Shown here piece by piece: positions 9,638-18,928 of a DNA stretch of 64,000 bases; positions within the stretch are counted from its first letter, which is position 1; each line of letters starts with the position of its first letter. The position numbers were made by a program, and so were the translations under genes. The notes beneath the pieces are model-generated. The model was not told the origin of the DNA, did no database searches, and saw only the letters and a list, made by a program, of their open reading frames with translations. The DNA is from Sphingobacterium griseoflavum (GTDB taxonomy: Bacteria; Bacteroidota; Bacteroidia; Sphingobacteriales; Sphingobacteriaceae): NCBI RefSeq assembly GCF_014653155.1, contig NZ_BNAF01000011.1:1-64000 (forward strand), in the 5' to 3' direction.

Positions 9638-10954
9638 ATGTCTTCTACAGAAACGAAGTATGTACCTTACAAAGTGAAAGATATCTCTTTGGCAGCGTGG
9701 GGTAGAAAAGAAATAGAACTGGCGGAAGCAGAGATGCCAGGATTGATGAGTCTTCGCCGAGAATTTGGCGCTTCAAAGCCTCTGCGCGGTGCTCGTATTG
9801 CCGGATGTTTACATATGACTATCCAAACGGCGGTTTTGATCGAAACATTGGTGGAACTCGGTGCCGACGTATCTTGGTCGTCCTGCAATATCTTCTCTAC
9901 GCAAGATCACGCTGCAGCGGCCATTGCGGCGGCAGGAATTCCTGTTTACGCTTGGAAAGGGATGAACGAAGAAGAATTTAACTGGTGTATCGAGCAAACC
10001 TTATTTTTCGGAGAGGAACGGAAGCCCCTCAATTTGATTTTGGATGATGGTGGTGATTTGACGAACATGGTCTTCGATGAGTTTCCCGAATTGATCGACG
10101 GAGTGAAAGGGTTATCGGAAGAAACAACGACTGGCGTGCACCGTTTGTATGAACGTATGAAGAACGGTACGTTGCACGTACCTGCTATCAACGTTAATGA
10201 TTCGGTCACCAAGTCGAAATTTGATAATAAATATGGTTGCCGGGAAAGCTTGGTAGACGCTATACGTCGGGCTACCGACCTTATGCTTGCCGGTAAAGTA
10301 GCTGTCGTAGCTGGATATGGAGATGTCGGCAAAGGCTCGGCGGAATCATTACGCTCTGCCGGAGTGCGGGTTATCGTGACGGAGATCGATCCGATCTGTG
10401 CGCTACAAGCCGCAATGGAAGGTTATGAAGTGAAGAAAATGGCTGATGCCGTGAAAGAGGCCAATATTGTTGTAACGACCACAGGCAACCGCGATATCAT
10501 ACGGCCAGAACATTTCAAAGCGATGAAAGATAAGACTGTTGTGTGCAATATCGGCCACTTTGACAACGAGATCGATGTCGCTTGGTTAAACAGTAACCAT
10601 GGTGATAGCAAGGTAGAAATCAAACCACAGGTGGACAAATACACCATCGATGGAAAAGATATTATCTTATTGGCAGAAGGCCGTTTGGTAAATCTTGGCT
10701 GCGCAACGGGGCACCCGTCTTTTGTGATGTCTAACTCGTTCACCAACCAAACGCTGGCTCAGCTTGAGCTGTGGACCAACACGGATCAATACGGCAAGGA
10801 AGTATATACGTTGCCCAAGCATCTGGACGAAAAAGTAGCGCGGTTACACTTGCAGCATATCGGTGTGGAACTCGATACCTTATCAGCAGAGCAAGCGAGG
10901 TACATCGGTGTAGCCGTTGAAGGTCCCTATAAGCCTGAAGCATATCGGTATTAA
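9638..10954 (+). CDS. ahcY: S-adenosyl-L-homocysteine hydrolase
   Basis: Cytosolic NAD-dependent enzyme that splits S-adenosylhomocysteine to adenosine and homocysteine, clearing the product inhibitor of methyltransferases. The 438-residue product shows the conserved substrate-domain segments ([32 protein letters not shown]), the NAD-binding GYGDVGKG at 226-233 and the C-terminal [10 protein letters not shown] that completes the neighbouring subunit's cofactor site. Length and ends match the family. It is monocistronic: own promoter upstream and a strong hairpin terminator downstream. Confidence 0.98.
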   Translation: MSSTETKYVPYKVKDISLAAWGRKEIELAEAEMPGLMSLRREFGASKPLRGARIAGCLHMTIQTAVLIETLVELGADVSWSSCNIFSTQDHAAAAIAAAGIPVYAWKGMNEEEFNWCIEQTLFFGEERKPLNLILDDGGDLTNMVFDEFPELIDGVKGLSEETTTGVHRLYERMKNGTLHVPAINVNDSVTKSKFDNKYGCRESLVDAIRRATDLMLAGKVAVVAGYGDVGKGSAESLRSAGVRVIVTEIDPICALQAAMEGYEVKKMADAVKEANIVVTTTGNRDIIRPEHFKAMKDKTVVCNIGHFDNEIDVAWLNSNHGDSKVEIKPQVDKYTIDGKDIILLAEGRLVNLGCATGHPSFVMSNSFTNQTLAQLELWTNTDQYGKEVYTLPKHLDEKVARLHLQHIGVELDTLSAEQARYIGVAVEGPYKPEAYRY

Positions 10955-10968
10955 GCGATCAATAAAAA

Positions 10969-11005
10969 GAAGACCTAAGTTTCTGCCAGAAAGGCTTAGG
11001 TCTTC
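10969..11005. terminator. Bidirectional terminator, ahcY and the nicotinamide riboside kinase gene
   Basis: GAAGACCTAAG (10969-10979) pairs with CTTAGGTCTTC (10995-11005) between two convergent genes. The A-rich and T-rich flanks are short. Confidence 0.75.
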
Positions 11006-11011
11006 AATAGT

Positions 11012-11566
11012 TTAATAGTAGCGGCTGCAGCGAGCTAGTGCATTTTCTAAGCGTTTGCCGTCTAGGCCCGATATGACCGTATATTTAGCCGAAATGGCAT
11101 CCAATTCTTTTTTCCAAATTTCCATAAAGTGGGCACGGTCGTTTGGGAAATCGCGTAAAGGATCATCCTGCCAAGGCAGGTCGATGTCCATTAAAAGGTA
11201 CAGGTCATATTCCCTCGACCTGATTTCATTCGTGACCTCTTTCGGCGTATCCCCAAAAAGATGATCACACCAAATTTTTACGGTCAAGATGGTGGTATCA
11301 CAGATCAGGATGTTTTGCTTGGCGAGCGGTACCAGCGCATCCTCAAGTGCCAGTTGACCATAAAACATGTTCACTTCATCTTGCAATGTATACTGCCTGT
11401 TCAATCCCTCACAGTAATAGCGGGCATATTCGGGTACGCAAACTGTGCCGATATGATTGGCCAGATTGCGTGCGACCGTAGATTTTCCGGTAGATTCGGG
11501 ACCAACGACGGCGATTTTTACGATCGAATCTTTATGCACAGTGTTTTTTCTCTTGTTTATACGCAT
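11012..11566 (-). CDS. NadR-like nicotinamide riboside kinase (AAA_28 ATPase)
   Basis: Predicted to phosphorylate nicotinamide riboside to nicotinamide mononucleotide. The Walker A motif is VVGPESTGKST. Downstream, PEYARYYCE, ICDTTILTVKIWCDHLFG and the PWQDDPLRDFPNDR segment match the C-terminal kinase domain of NadR. The helix-turn-helix and adenylyltransferase domains of full NadR are missing. It lies directly downstream of pnuC, the transporter for the same substrate, which supports the assignment. The start is uncertain: ATG at 11566 overlaps the pnuC end by 35 bases, and a GTG at 11539 would overlap it by only 8. I give the ATG. Confidence 0.85.
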   Translation of the reverse strand: MRINKRKNTVHKDSIVKIAVVGPESTGKSTVARNLANHIGTVCVPEYARYYCEGLNRQYTLQDEVNMFYGQLALEDALVPLAKQNILICDTTILTVKIWCDHLFGDTPKEVTNEIRSREYDLYLLMDIDLPWQDDPLRDFPNDRAHFMEIWKKELDAISAKYTVISGLDGKRLENALARCSRYY

Positions 11567-12146
11567 GTTGCCACTCACGATAGCCATTCCATGCAATAAT
11601 AGTAAAAGCTACATAAAGTATAGCAGTTAACGCCAAATCTTTATGTAGATAGAGTGGAATGTACAACAGGTTGACCACGATCCATAACAGCCAATTTTGT
11701 AGTACCCTGCGGGTCAGTAGAAATTGCGCAACAAAACTCATTGCCGTACATAGACCATCCATGTAGGGGACGTCAGAATTTGTTGCGTAGCGCAGGATCG
11801 TTCCGATGAGCAAAGCCAAGGACAGCGTAAGGATTGCGATGTAAAGCTGTTGTCTGTTGGTAAGTTTTGTCACAGGCACCAAATCTTTCTTGTCGGCAGA
11901 ACCCCAATAGTGCCAGCCGTAAATTGCCGTAAAAAGGAAGTAAAGCTGTAAGACGGCATCGCCATACAGACGGTTTTGGTAAAAAAGATAGGCGTATATT
12001 GAAACACTTACTATACTGACTGGCCAATTCAAGATGTTTTGACGGGCAGCCAAGTGGACGCACATAAATCCCGTTATGGTGGCCAACCATTCCAGAAGGC
12101 TGGTGGAAAGAAATTGCTGATAGAAAGAGGTGAAAAGTTCAGGCAT
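11532..12146 (-). CDS. pnuC: Nicotinamide riboside transporter PnuC
   Basis: Inner-membrane facilitator that takes up nicotinamide riboside, which is trapped by phosphorylation. The 204-residue protein has about seven hydrophobic segments and the PnuC family features: an N-terminal EWLATITGFMCVHLAARQNILNWP stretch, YGDAVLQLYFLFTAIYGWHYW and a WLLWIVVNLLYIPLYLHKDL near the end. The lysine-rich C-terminus (YKQEKKHCA) is cytosolic. It is coupled by overlap to the kinase gene downstream, forming a two-gene NAD salvage unit. Confidence 0.93.
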   Translation of the reverse strand: MPELFTSFYQQFLSTSLLEWLATITGFMCVHLAARQNILNWPVSIVSVSIYAYLFYQNRLYGDAVLQLYFLFTAIYGWHYWGSADKKDLVPVTKLTNRQQLYIAILTLSLALLIGTILRYATNSDVPYMDGLCTAMSFVAQFLLTRRVLQNWLLWIVVNLLYIPLYLHKDLALTAILYVAFTIIAWNGYREWQHAYKQEKKHCA

Positions 12147-12205
12147 ACCTTTAAATGACGTTTAAAGATACACTTTCATTCGAAATGTGTGCTAAACCTA
12201 GGCTC

Positions 12206-12679
12206 CTATTGTACGATTTTGTTTGCGCAATTCGTACTGGCGAACGATTCCGGTTTAGCTTTGAATTGGAAACCCATGCCCATAATATAACCCATTGCCT
12301 CTTTTAGCGCTACATTGGATTCAAAATTGGGATTGGTGTTGATGTCGACATGTACTTCCAGATCGATGTGATATTGATCCAAAAGCGGGCAGAGTAGATA
12401 AGCGATGTCGATGGATTTTTGGACTTCAGTCAGCATGCGTTCTTTGATGCTTTGCCGTTGGGTCTTTCTATCGCGATGGATGAACATGAAGCCTCCTTTG
12501 TGCTCGCGCAGGAAAACGATTACCGTAGCAAACTCAATGATTCCTCGCTTGACTTGGGAATCTGTTCCTATGTAAACTTTCAATTTGTTACCTAGGTGAG
12601 TTTCTGCTTTGATAATCTCTTCAACGGCCTCGTTTATCGAGGAACGAATTGTCTCGCCATTGTATTTTTGCCAAACCAT
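12206..12679 (-). CDS. RNase H-like fold protein, DUF458 family
   Basis: The 157-residue product has the DUF458 (YkuK-like) RNase H-like pattern. VYIGTDSQ near residue 36 supplies a likely catalytic aspartate, followed by beta-strand-rich sequence (EFATVIVFL, GGFMFIHRDRK) and a second acidic strand, LEVHVDINTNPNFES. Homologues are described as predicted ribonuclease H-like proteins without an established substrate. It lies between upp and pnuC on the same strand with 60-80 base gaps, so it may be co-transcribed with them, though no functional link is evident. Confidence 0.8.
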   Translation of the reverse strand: MVWQKYNGETIRSSINEAVEEIIKAETHLGNKLKVYIGTDSQVKRGIIEFATVIVFLREHKGGFMFIHRDRKTQRQSIKERMLTEVQKSIDIAYLLCPLLDQYHIDLEVHVDINTNPNFESNVALKEAMGYIMGMGFQFKAKPESFASTNCANKIVQ

Positions 12680-12757
12680 AATGATAAATTATTTGAGATA
12701 AATTTACTGATAAATAGTGCATTGCGTTTTTTTGTGCGTGTTAAATTTCTGTTATTA

Positions 12758-13405
12758 TTAAGCTTCTTTGTTGCCATAAGCCAAGTCGCCGGCGTCGCCA
12801 AGTCCGGGAACAATATAGGCTTTGGAGGTCATCTCTTTATCCACGGCACCCACCCAGAGGTGAGCGTCTGGCAGAAATGCGCGTACATGTTCTATGCCTT
12901 CTTCAGAAGCGATCACTACCGCGATATGTAATTCTTTGATAGCATATTCGGCGAGCAGCTCTTTACAGCATAGCACCAAACTTTGACCGGTTGCCAGCAT
13001 AGGATCTGCAATGATCACCACGCGGTTATCCAGATTCGGTGTATTGCTATACTTTTTATGGATTTCAATTTCTCCGCTTTTTTTGGTGTGCCTGTATGCC
13101 GCGATAAATGCGCTATCTGCACGGTCGAAGACATTAAGCAACCCCTGGTGAAAAGGTAGTCCAGCACGGATAATCGTCGCTAGGACAGGCTGTTGTTCCA
13201 ACACGTTATGGGAAGCAACACCCAGCGGCGTATCCACGGAACTTGGCGTAAATGCAAGTGTCTTACTGATTTCATAGGCTGTAATCTCGCCCAGACGTTC
13301 TAAATTTCGACGGAAACGTAAGCGATCTTTTTGGATATTGATGTCGCGCAACTCTACTAAATAGTGATTGGCGATACTATTTTCTTTGGTCAGAATCGTT
13401 ACCAT
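12758..13405 (-). CDS. upp: Uracil phosphoribosyltransferase
   Basis: Salvage enzyme that makes UMP from uracil and PRPP in the cytosol. The 215-residue product contains the PRPP-binding loop VVIIADPMLATGQS (catalytic-loop aspartate D134), the LATIIRAGLPFHQG segment that shapes the active site and the C-terminal YIVPGLGDAGDLAYG uracil-recognition stretch. It is full length and clearly a member of the Upp family. It may lead a minus-strand salvage group with the RNase H-like gene, pnuC and the nicotinamide riboside kinase gene. Confidence 0.96.
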   Translation of the reverse strand: MVTILTKENSIANHYLVELRDINIQKDRLRFRRNLERLGEITAYEISKTLAFTPSSVDTPLGVASHNVLEQQPVLATIIRAGLPFHQGLLNVFDRADSAFIAAYRHTKKSGEIEIHKKYSNTPNLDNRVVIIADPMLATGQSLVLCCKELLAEYAIKELHIAVVIASEEGIEHVRAFLPDAHLWVGAVDKEMTSKAYIVPGLGDAGDLAYGNKEA

Positions 13406-13536
13406 ATCGTGCTCTGTTGAGGTGTTTTTACTAATTTACGAAAAGCCTTTCAATATTTGTACCACGAACATGACAGTCTACCGATAAAGGTTTATTCTTT
13501 TTTAAGTATTTTTAAGCTTTAATCACAAGGATTTGA

Positions 13537-15582
13537 ATGAAATTTAGCTTAACATCGGAATATAAGCCAACAGGAGACCAGCCGCAGGCCATAAAGGAAT
13601 TGGTAACGGGTATAGCACAGGGTGAGCAGTACCAAACGTTATTGGGCGTAACCGGATCTGGAAAAACGTTTACCGTGGCAAATGTTATTCAGGAAACACA
13701 GCGACCAACGCTCATATTGAGCCACAACAAGACATTGGCAGCACAGCTATACGGGGAGTTCAAGCAGTTTTTTCCCGAAAATGCGGTGAATTATTTCGTT
13801 TCGTACTACGACTATTACCAGCCAGAGGCATTTATCGCATCTTCTAATACCTACATTGAGAAAGATCTGGCCATCAATGAAGAGATCGAGAAACTCCGTT
13901 TGGCGACCACGAGTTCGCTGATGTCAGGACGGCGGGATATTGTGGTGGTGTCGTCGGTGTCCTGCATCTATGGTATGGGTAATCCGGAAGATTTTTCGCG
14001 ATCGATATTTCGTTTTGCGGTAGGCATGACGATTAGTCGTAATGCTTTTCTACATCGTCTCGTGGAAATATTGTATGCCCGTACCACAGCCGACTTCAAG
14101 CGAGGTACGTTCCGCGTAAAAGGGGATATTGTCGATGTGTATCCGGCGTATCTGGACCATGCATTTCGCATTTCTTTTTTCGGCGATGAGATTGATGAGA
14201 TAACGGAGATAGATCCTGTTTCGGGAAAGACCATCTCAAAAACGGAAGATATAGCCTTGTTTCCCGCTAACCTGTTCGTAACGCCAAAAGACAAATTCAC
14301 CAAATCTATTTGGGAGATTCAAGATGAGTTAATGCAGCGGAAGTCACAATTGGAAGAGGATGGAAAGATGCTGGAGGCTAAACGGCTGGAGGAGCGCGTG
14401 AACTATGATTTGGAAATGATGCGCGAACTGGGCTACTGTTCTGGTATTGAGAACTATTCACGATTTTTTGACGGACGGCAGCCGGGCATGCGTCCCTTCT
14501 GTCTGTTGGACTATTTTCCAGAGGATTATCTATTGGTGATCGACGAAAGCCATGTCACACTTCCGCAGTTGCGCGCCATGTATGGCGGAGATCGCTCTCG
14601 TAAGGTTTCGCTCGTCGAACATGGTTTCCGTTTGCCGGCTGCCCTGGACAACAGACCGTTGAATTTTCCTGAATTTGAGTCGCTTACCAACCAGACGATT
14701 TATGTTTCGGCGACGCCAGGCGATTACGAATTGCAGCAAACAGAAGGTGTAGTCGTGGAGCAGGTTATCCGTCCTACGGGACTGTTGGATCCCGTGATCG
14801 AGATCCATCCGGCCATCAATCAGGTGGATGATCTGTTGGAAGAAGTGGACAGAACGATAAAGGAGGGGGGGCGTATCTTGGCAACAACGTTGACCAAACG
14901 CATGGCAGAAGAGTTGACAAAATATATGAGTCGATTAAACATCAAAGTGCGGTATATCCATTCCGAAATCAAGACCTTGGAACGGGTTGAGATTTTAAGA
15001 GGACTGCGTTTGGGAGAATTCGATGTGCTTGTCGGTGTTAACCTCTTGCGGGAAGGGCTGGACTTGCCCGAGGTCACCCTTGTCGCTATATTGGATGCTG
15101 ATAAAGAGGGTTTCTTACGTTCGGAACGATCGTTAATACAGACTATCGGCCGGGCGGCACGAAATGACAAAGGGCGCGTAATTATGTATGCAGATCAAAT
15201 GACAGATAGCATGCGCATTACCATTGATGAAACCAATCGGCGTCGGGAAAAGCAAATTGCCTACAACACCGAGCATGGAATTACGCCGCGCACCGTCGGA
15301 AAAACGAGGGAAGAAATCTTGGAGCAGACTTCCGTTGCAGACTATAAGGCTGGCGAAGCGAAAGCCTATGTAGAGCCGGATGCTGCAACGTTGATTGCTG
15401 CAGATCCGGTGATGGAGTATTTGGGCGACAAAGATTTGCGAAAAGCGATTGAAAATGTGCGGAAGCAGATGGAGAAGGCGGCGAAAGAGATGGACTTTCT
15501 GTCGGCAGCCAAGCTTCGTGATGAGATGTTTGCTATGGAGAAGCTCTATGAAGACCGATTTGGAAAAGAATCAAGGACCTAA
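13537..15582 (+). CDS. uvrB: Excinuclease ABC subunit B
   Basis: Damage-verifying helicase-like subunit of nucleotide excision repair. It loads with UvrA and recruits UvrC, whose gene is also in this window at 31.9 kb. The 681-residue protein has Walker A GVTGSGKT at 37-44, the beta-hairpin region with SYYDYYQPEAF at 89-99, helicase motifs (DESHVTLPQ, YVSATPGDYEL, GVNLLREGLDLPE, QTIGRAARN) and the C-terminal UVR domain that binds UvrC (about 640-675). It lies opposite the small lipoprotein gene with only six bases between the stops, and no terminator is seen between them. Confidence 0.98.
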   Translation: MKFSLTSEYKPTGDQPQAIKELVTGIAQGEQYQTLLGVTGSGKTFTVANVIQETQRPTLILSHNKTLAAQLYGEFKQFFPENAVNYFVSYYDYYQPEAFIASSNTYIEKDLAINEEIEKLRLATTSSLMSGRRDIVVVSSVSCIYGMGNPEDFSRSIFRFAVGMTISRNAFLHRLVEILYARTTADFKRGTFRVKGDIVDVYPAYLDHAFRISFFGDEIDEITEIDPVSGKTISKTEDIALFPANLFVTPKDKFTKSIWEIQDELMQRKSQLEEDGKMLEAKRLEERVNYDLEMMRELGYCSGIENYSRFFDGRQPGMRPFCLLDYFPEDYLLVIDESHVTLPQLRAMYGGDRSRKVSLVEHGFRLPAALDNRPLNFPEFESLTNQTIYVSATPGDYELQQTEGVVVEQVIRPTGLLDPVIEIHPAINQVDDLLEEVDRTIKEGGRILATTLTKRMAEELTKYMSRLNIKVRYIHSEIKTLERVEILRGLRLGEFDVLVGVNLLREGLDLPEVTLVAILDADKEGFLRSERSLIQTIGRAARNDKGRVIMYADQMTDSMRITIDETNRRREKQIAYNTEHGITPRTVGKTREEILEQTSVADYKAGEAKAYVEPDAATLIAADPVMEYLGDKDLRKAIENVRKQMEKAAKEMDFLSAAKLRDEMFAMEKLYEDRFGKESRT

Positions 15583-15588
15583 GCCACC

Positions 15589-16014
15589 TTACTTCTTTTC
15601 CTCATAAAGCATTTCATCTTGATGAATGAGCGACCAACAATGGTTTTCCTGCGCGAGGGTGTACTGCTTGTTTTTATATAGCAGGGGTGAAACGCTGTCC
15701 AAGAGAATGCTTTCATCTTCTTCTTTTAAAAAGAGCTCGGCCTGATGCTTTGTCGAATCAATCAGTACAAAAGCGGCGGTTTCAAAGCTAGTCGATGTGT
15801 CTGTCACATTCATGGTAATGGCTTCTTCCCAAGGCCGGATACAGTTTTCTCTCACTTTAGACCAGGTATAGCCGGCGGAAGCCAAGCACCCATTATCATC
15901 TTTATCGCCCCCCAGCTGGGCTAAGTTTGACGTATTGCTGGATTTACTGTTGTCCTTCCTCCCATGACAGGCAGTTAGCGACAACGTGACGAGTAGCAGA
16001 GCCATATATTTCAT
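15589..16014 (-). CDS. Small lipoprotein, unknown function
   Basis: The ATG at 16014 gives 141 residues beginning MKYMALLLVTLSLTAC, a lipoprotein signal with lipidated cysteine at about residue 16. A TTG 66 bases upstream is open but would bury this signal. The mature part carries the motif GCLASAGYTWSKVRENCIRPWE with two spaced cysteines, a pattern found in small secreted lipoproteins of Bacteroidota, and is otherwise rich in acidic and polar residues. No enzymatic motif is seen. Its stop faces the uvrB stop at six bases. Function unknown. Confidence 0.75.
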   Translation of the reverse strand: MKYMALLLVTLSLTACHGRKDNSKSSNTSNLAQLGGDKDDNGCLASAGYTWSKVRENCIRPWEEAITMNVTDTSTSFETAAFVLIDSTKHQAELFLKEEDESILLDSVSPLLYKNKQYTLAQENHCWSLIHQDEMLYEEKK

Positions 16015-16161
16015 AGCATTTCTTTTTGTTCTAAGAATGAACCGCAAACGATGCCAAAGTGTTTTCTTAAATTGCGGCAATAGTTTACTTTTTTATAAAA
16101 AAGCTTGTTACATTTACATTTGTTTAATTAAACCCTATAATAGTTGTCAAATTGTTAATAA

Positions 16162-17196
16162 ATGAAGAAGCCGGTATTGGTTATTAAGTTTGGGTCAGCC
16201 TCCATAACCACAAAAGAGGGCGATATCGACGAGCGGATCGTGCTGGAGATTGCACGCCAAACGGCCCAGCTTCAAAAGCACTATAACATTGTATTGGTAT
16301 CATCGGGTGCTGTTGCTGCAGGCAAGAAATTCTTGGTAAACTATGCGGGTAGTTTGTCAGAACGCAAAGCTGCTGCTGCCATCGGCAATCCGCTATTGGT
16401 GCGCACATACAGCACCTACTTTAAGCCTTTTAAAATCGCTTTGGCGCAAAGCTTGTGCGAGCGGCAGCATTTTGCCAATAGGGAGCAGTTTTTGCAGCTT
16501 AAAGATACCTACCAAGAGTTGTGGAAAAACAACGTTATTCCCATCGCCAACGAGAATGATGTGGTCAGCAATAAAGAACTGAAGTTTTCCGACAACGATG
16601 AGCTTGCGACGCTGATCGCTGTAGGATTTGGCGCAGAGCAAATCCTGTTCAGTACGTCCGTTCCCGGCGTTTTGGATGAAAAGGGCGTTGTCGTTCCTGA
16701 AATTCGTACAATAGATAGGGAAGTGCTGTTATTGGCCCGTAAGGAAAAATCGGCCGCTGGGCTTGGCGGCATGACATCCAAGCTGAATTTTGCACGCTTG
16801 GCTAACCAAATGGGGATTCAGGCCGTTATTTTTAGTATGCTGACAACCGATGGAATTCTGAAAGCCGTGCGCGGAGAGACGGGAACAATATGCCGGCCAC
16901 AGCAAAAGAAAGTTTCTTCGCGAAACAAATGGATGGCAAGCGGAAGCTTGATCAAGGCGCTGGTACACGTTGACGCCGGTGCCGTGAAGGCTATCCAAGA
17001 TAGAAAGAGCCTATTGGCGGTTGGTATTGTGGCCGTAAATCAACGTTTGGAAATGGGCGAGGTTTTCCAGATCTGCGACGCCAACGGAGTGGTTTTCGCA
17101 GTAGCAAAAGCGAAGATCGATGTGGTAGACCTGCCATCAATTCATAAAAAGAAAAATATGGCGGTGGCGCATGCGGATGATATTGTCCTGCTATAA
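16162..17196 (+). CDS. proB: Glutamate 5-kinase
   Basis: First step of proline synthesis: phosphorylates glutamate to gamma-glutamyl phosphate, which is handed to ProA (next gene, 33 bases on). The 344-residue protein has the amino-acid-kinase fold (IKFGSASIT at the start, VLVSSGAVAAG, NENDVVSNKELKFSDNDELA) and GGMTSKLNFARLA. From about residue 255 it has a C-terminal PUA domain with SLLAVGIVAVN and GEVFQICD. The first loop has SAS where E. coli has a GSS type. A TACATTTG at 16115-16122 could be its -7 promoter element. Confidence 0.95.
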   Translation: MKKPVLVIKFGSASITTKEGDIDERIVLEIARQTAQLQKHYNIVLVSSGAVAAGKKFLVNYAGSLSERKAAAAIGNPLLVRTYSTYFKPFKIALAQSLCERQHFANREQFLQLKDTYQELWKNNVIPIANENDVVSNKELKFSDNDELATLIAVGFGAEQILFSTSVPGVLDEKGVVVPEIRTIDREVLLLARKEKSAAGLGGMTSKLNFARLANQMGIQAVIFSMLTTDGILKAVRGETGTICRPQQKKVSSRNKWMASGSLIKALVHVDAGAVKAIQDRKSLLAVGIVAVNQRLEMGEVFQICDANGVVFAVAKAKIDVVDLPSIHKKKNMAVAHADDIVLL

Positions 17197-17229
17197 CGGA
17201 TCAAAAAATGCTGTTGATAGGAAGAAGAT

Positions 17230-18480
17230 ATGAAAGATAATATTCAGTTCGAATTAAAAGCTGCATATGCGGCGACGAGAGAAGCAAAGCGATTATCCGA
17301 TGAGATGAAACGTAAGTTGCTCTATGGGATATCCACCTCGCTAAGCGAACATGCGGATGCTATACTTGTTGAAAACAAGCGGGATTTGGACCGTATGGAT
17401 CCCGAGGATGCTCGATATGATCGACTATTGCTTACAGCAGATCGTATTCACTCCTTGGCAGAAAGTATGCGGCAGGTTGCGGAGTTAGCGGATCCTACAG
17501 GTGTTATGTTATCGCATAAAATACTTGACAATGGCTTGAACGTCGAAAAGAAAACGGTTCCTTTGGGCGTTGTTGCGGTCATCTATGAGTCGCGGCCGAA
17601 TGTTACCGTGGATGTCGCCGCCTTGTGTATCCGATCGGGCAATGTCTGTTTACTACGAGGGGGATCGGATGCCTGGTATACTAATGTGATGTTGGTAAAG
17701 ATTATACAGGACGTGCTCGCTCAGCTCGGATTGTCGCAAGATGTTGTACAGCTACTTCCTGCGGATCGTAAATTTGTACATGAACTGCTTACGGCAACGG
17801 CCCATGTCGACATCATCATTCCGCGCGGTTCCCAGGCGCTGATCGAATTTGTTCGGGAGCATGCAAAAGTTCCCGTTATCGAAACTGGCGCCGGCGTGTG
17901 CCATACCTATGTCGAAGAAACGGCCGATCTGCACAAAGCGGCGCAGATTGTTGCCAATGCGAAAATCTCAAGACCCTCGGTTTGCAATTCGTTGGATACC
18001 GTACTGGTGGATAAATCTGTAGCACCAGCTTTTGTGGCACTGCTGGTCCCTTACTTCGAAAATTATGGCGTACGTGTTTTTTGTGATGCAGATGCCTATC
18101 GTTTGTTCAAATCGCTGGACTATCCGCTTTTGGAGCACGCAACTGATGCAGATTTTGGTCGCGAATTTCTATCCTTGCAATGTTCGGTGAAGCTTACTTC
18201 ATCTTTTGATGAGGCGCTGGCTCACATTGGCCAGTATTCGTCAAAACATTCCGAATGCATCGTGTCGGAGGATGCGGAGAAGATTGCTTTTTTTATGGAC
18301 ACAATTGACGCCGCTGCGGTGTATGCCAATGCGTCTACCCGTTTTACCGACGGCGGTGAGTTCGGCTTAGGGGCCGAGATCGGTATATCTACGCAAAAGC
18401 TACATGCACGTGGCCCTTTTGCGTTGGAGAAGTTGGTCACCGAGAAATGGTATGTTACCGGAGATGGACAAATAAGATAG
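17230..18480 (+). CDS. proA: Gamma-glutamyl phosphate reductase
   Basis: Second step of proline synthesis: NADPH-dependent reduction of gamma-glutamyl phosphate to glutamate semialdehyde. The 416-residue aldehyde-dehydrogenase-fold protein shows VPLGVVAVIYESRPNVTVDVAALC, LLRGGSDA, IPRGSQALIEFV, the catalytic cysteine in SRPSVCNSLDT and the closing GGEFGLGAEIGISTQKLHARGPF motif. It sits in an operon with proB and is followed after three bases by a third gene of unknown function. Confidence 0.97.
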   Translation: MKDNIQFELKAAYAATREAKRLSDEMKRKLLYGISTSLSEHADAILVENKRDLDRMDPEDARYDRLLLTADRIHSLAESMRQVAELADPTGVMLSHKILDNGLNVEKKTVPLGVVAVIYESRPNVTVDVAALCIRSGNVCLLRGGSDAWYTNVMLVKIIQDVLAQLGLSQDVVQLLPADRKFVHELLTATAHVDIIIPRGSQALIEFVREHAKVPVIETGAGVCHTYVEETADLHKAAQIVANAKISRPSVCNSLDTVLVDKSVAPAFVALLVPYFENYGVRVFCDADAYRLFKSLDYPLLEHATDADFGREFLSLQCSVKLTSSFDEALAHIGQYSSKHSECIVSEDAEKIAFFMDTIDAAAVYANASTRFTDGGEFGLGAEIGISTQKLHARGPFALEKLVTEKWYVTGDGQIR

Positions 18481-18483
18481 TAT

Positions 18484-18891
18484 ATGGGAATTCGATATGA
18501 GAAAGATACGATCCTCAACTGGGTCAATGAGATGGCGAAATTTTTGCGCCTTTTGGTAGATAAACATGAAGCCTTCGAAGAGCCTGTCGATTTAGCACCT
18601 ATAGAAAATGGCTATCGTGAATTCTTTAGAAAGGAACGTTCGTGGATGATAACAGCGTCGGAAGAAGAACTGAAGTCGTATGTCGATGACGCATTACATC
18701 TTGAACAGATACGTCCATTGGCTTTGCTTCTTCTTCGGGATGCTTTGCTGGTTCGGGATGCTGCCGAAAAACGGCAATTATTGCAACACGCTAAATTTTT
18801 GTTCGGCTACGTGTCGGCGAAGTCGGGTAGTTTCTCCTTCGAGGATTACGGTAATTTGGCGACGATCGACAGCCTACTTGCTTCGAATTAA
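18484..18891 (+). CDS. Unknown protein, third gene of the proBA operon
   Basis: I do not recognise this 135-residue product. It starts three bases after the proA stop, so it is almost surely translated from the proBA transcript. It is predicted to be mostly alpha-helical, soluble and acidic, without signal peptide or cysteines, with hydrophobic heptad-like runs (RPLALLLLRDALLV). It looks like a small helical-bundle or TPR-like protein. A role tied to proline synthesis is only suggested by position. Confidence 0.75.
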   Translation: MGIRYEKDTILNWVNEMAKFLRLLVDKHEAFEEPVDLAPIENGYREFFRKERSWMITASEEELKSYVDDALHLEQIRPLALLLLRDALLVRDAAEKRQLLQHAKFLFGYVSAKSGSFSFEDYGNLATIDSLLASN

Positions 18892-18903
18892 ATAGATGAG
18901 GAA

Positions 18904-18928
18904 AAGGAAACGCATATCCGTTTTCCTT
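18904..18928. terminator. Possible terminator between the proBA operon and the acyl-CoA dehydrogenase gene
   Basis: AAGGAAACG (18904-18912) pairs with CGTTTTCCTT (18919-18928) with one bulged base. It lies between converging genes and touches the acyl-CoA dehydrogenase stop. No long T run, so moderate at best. Confidence 0.45.
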
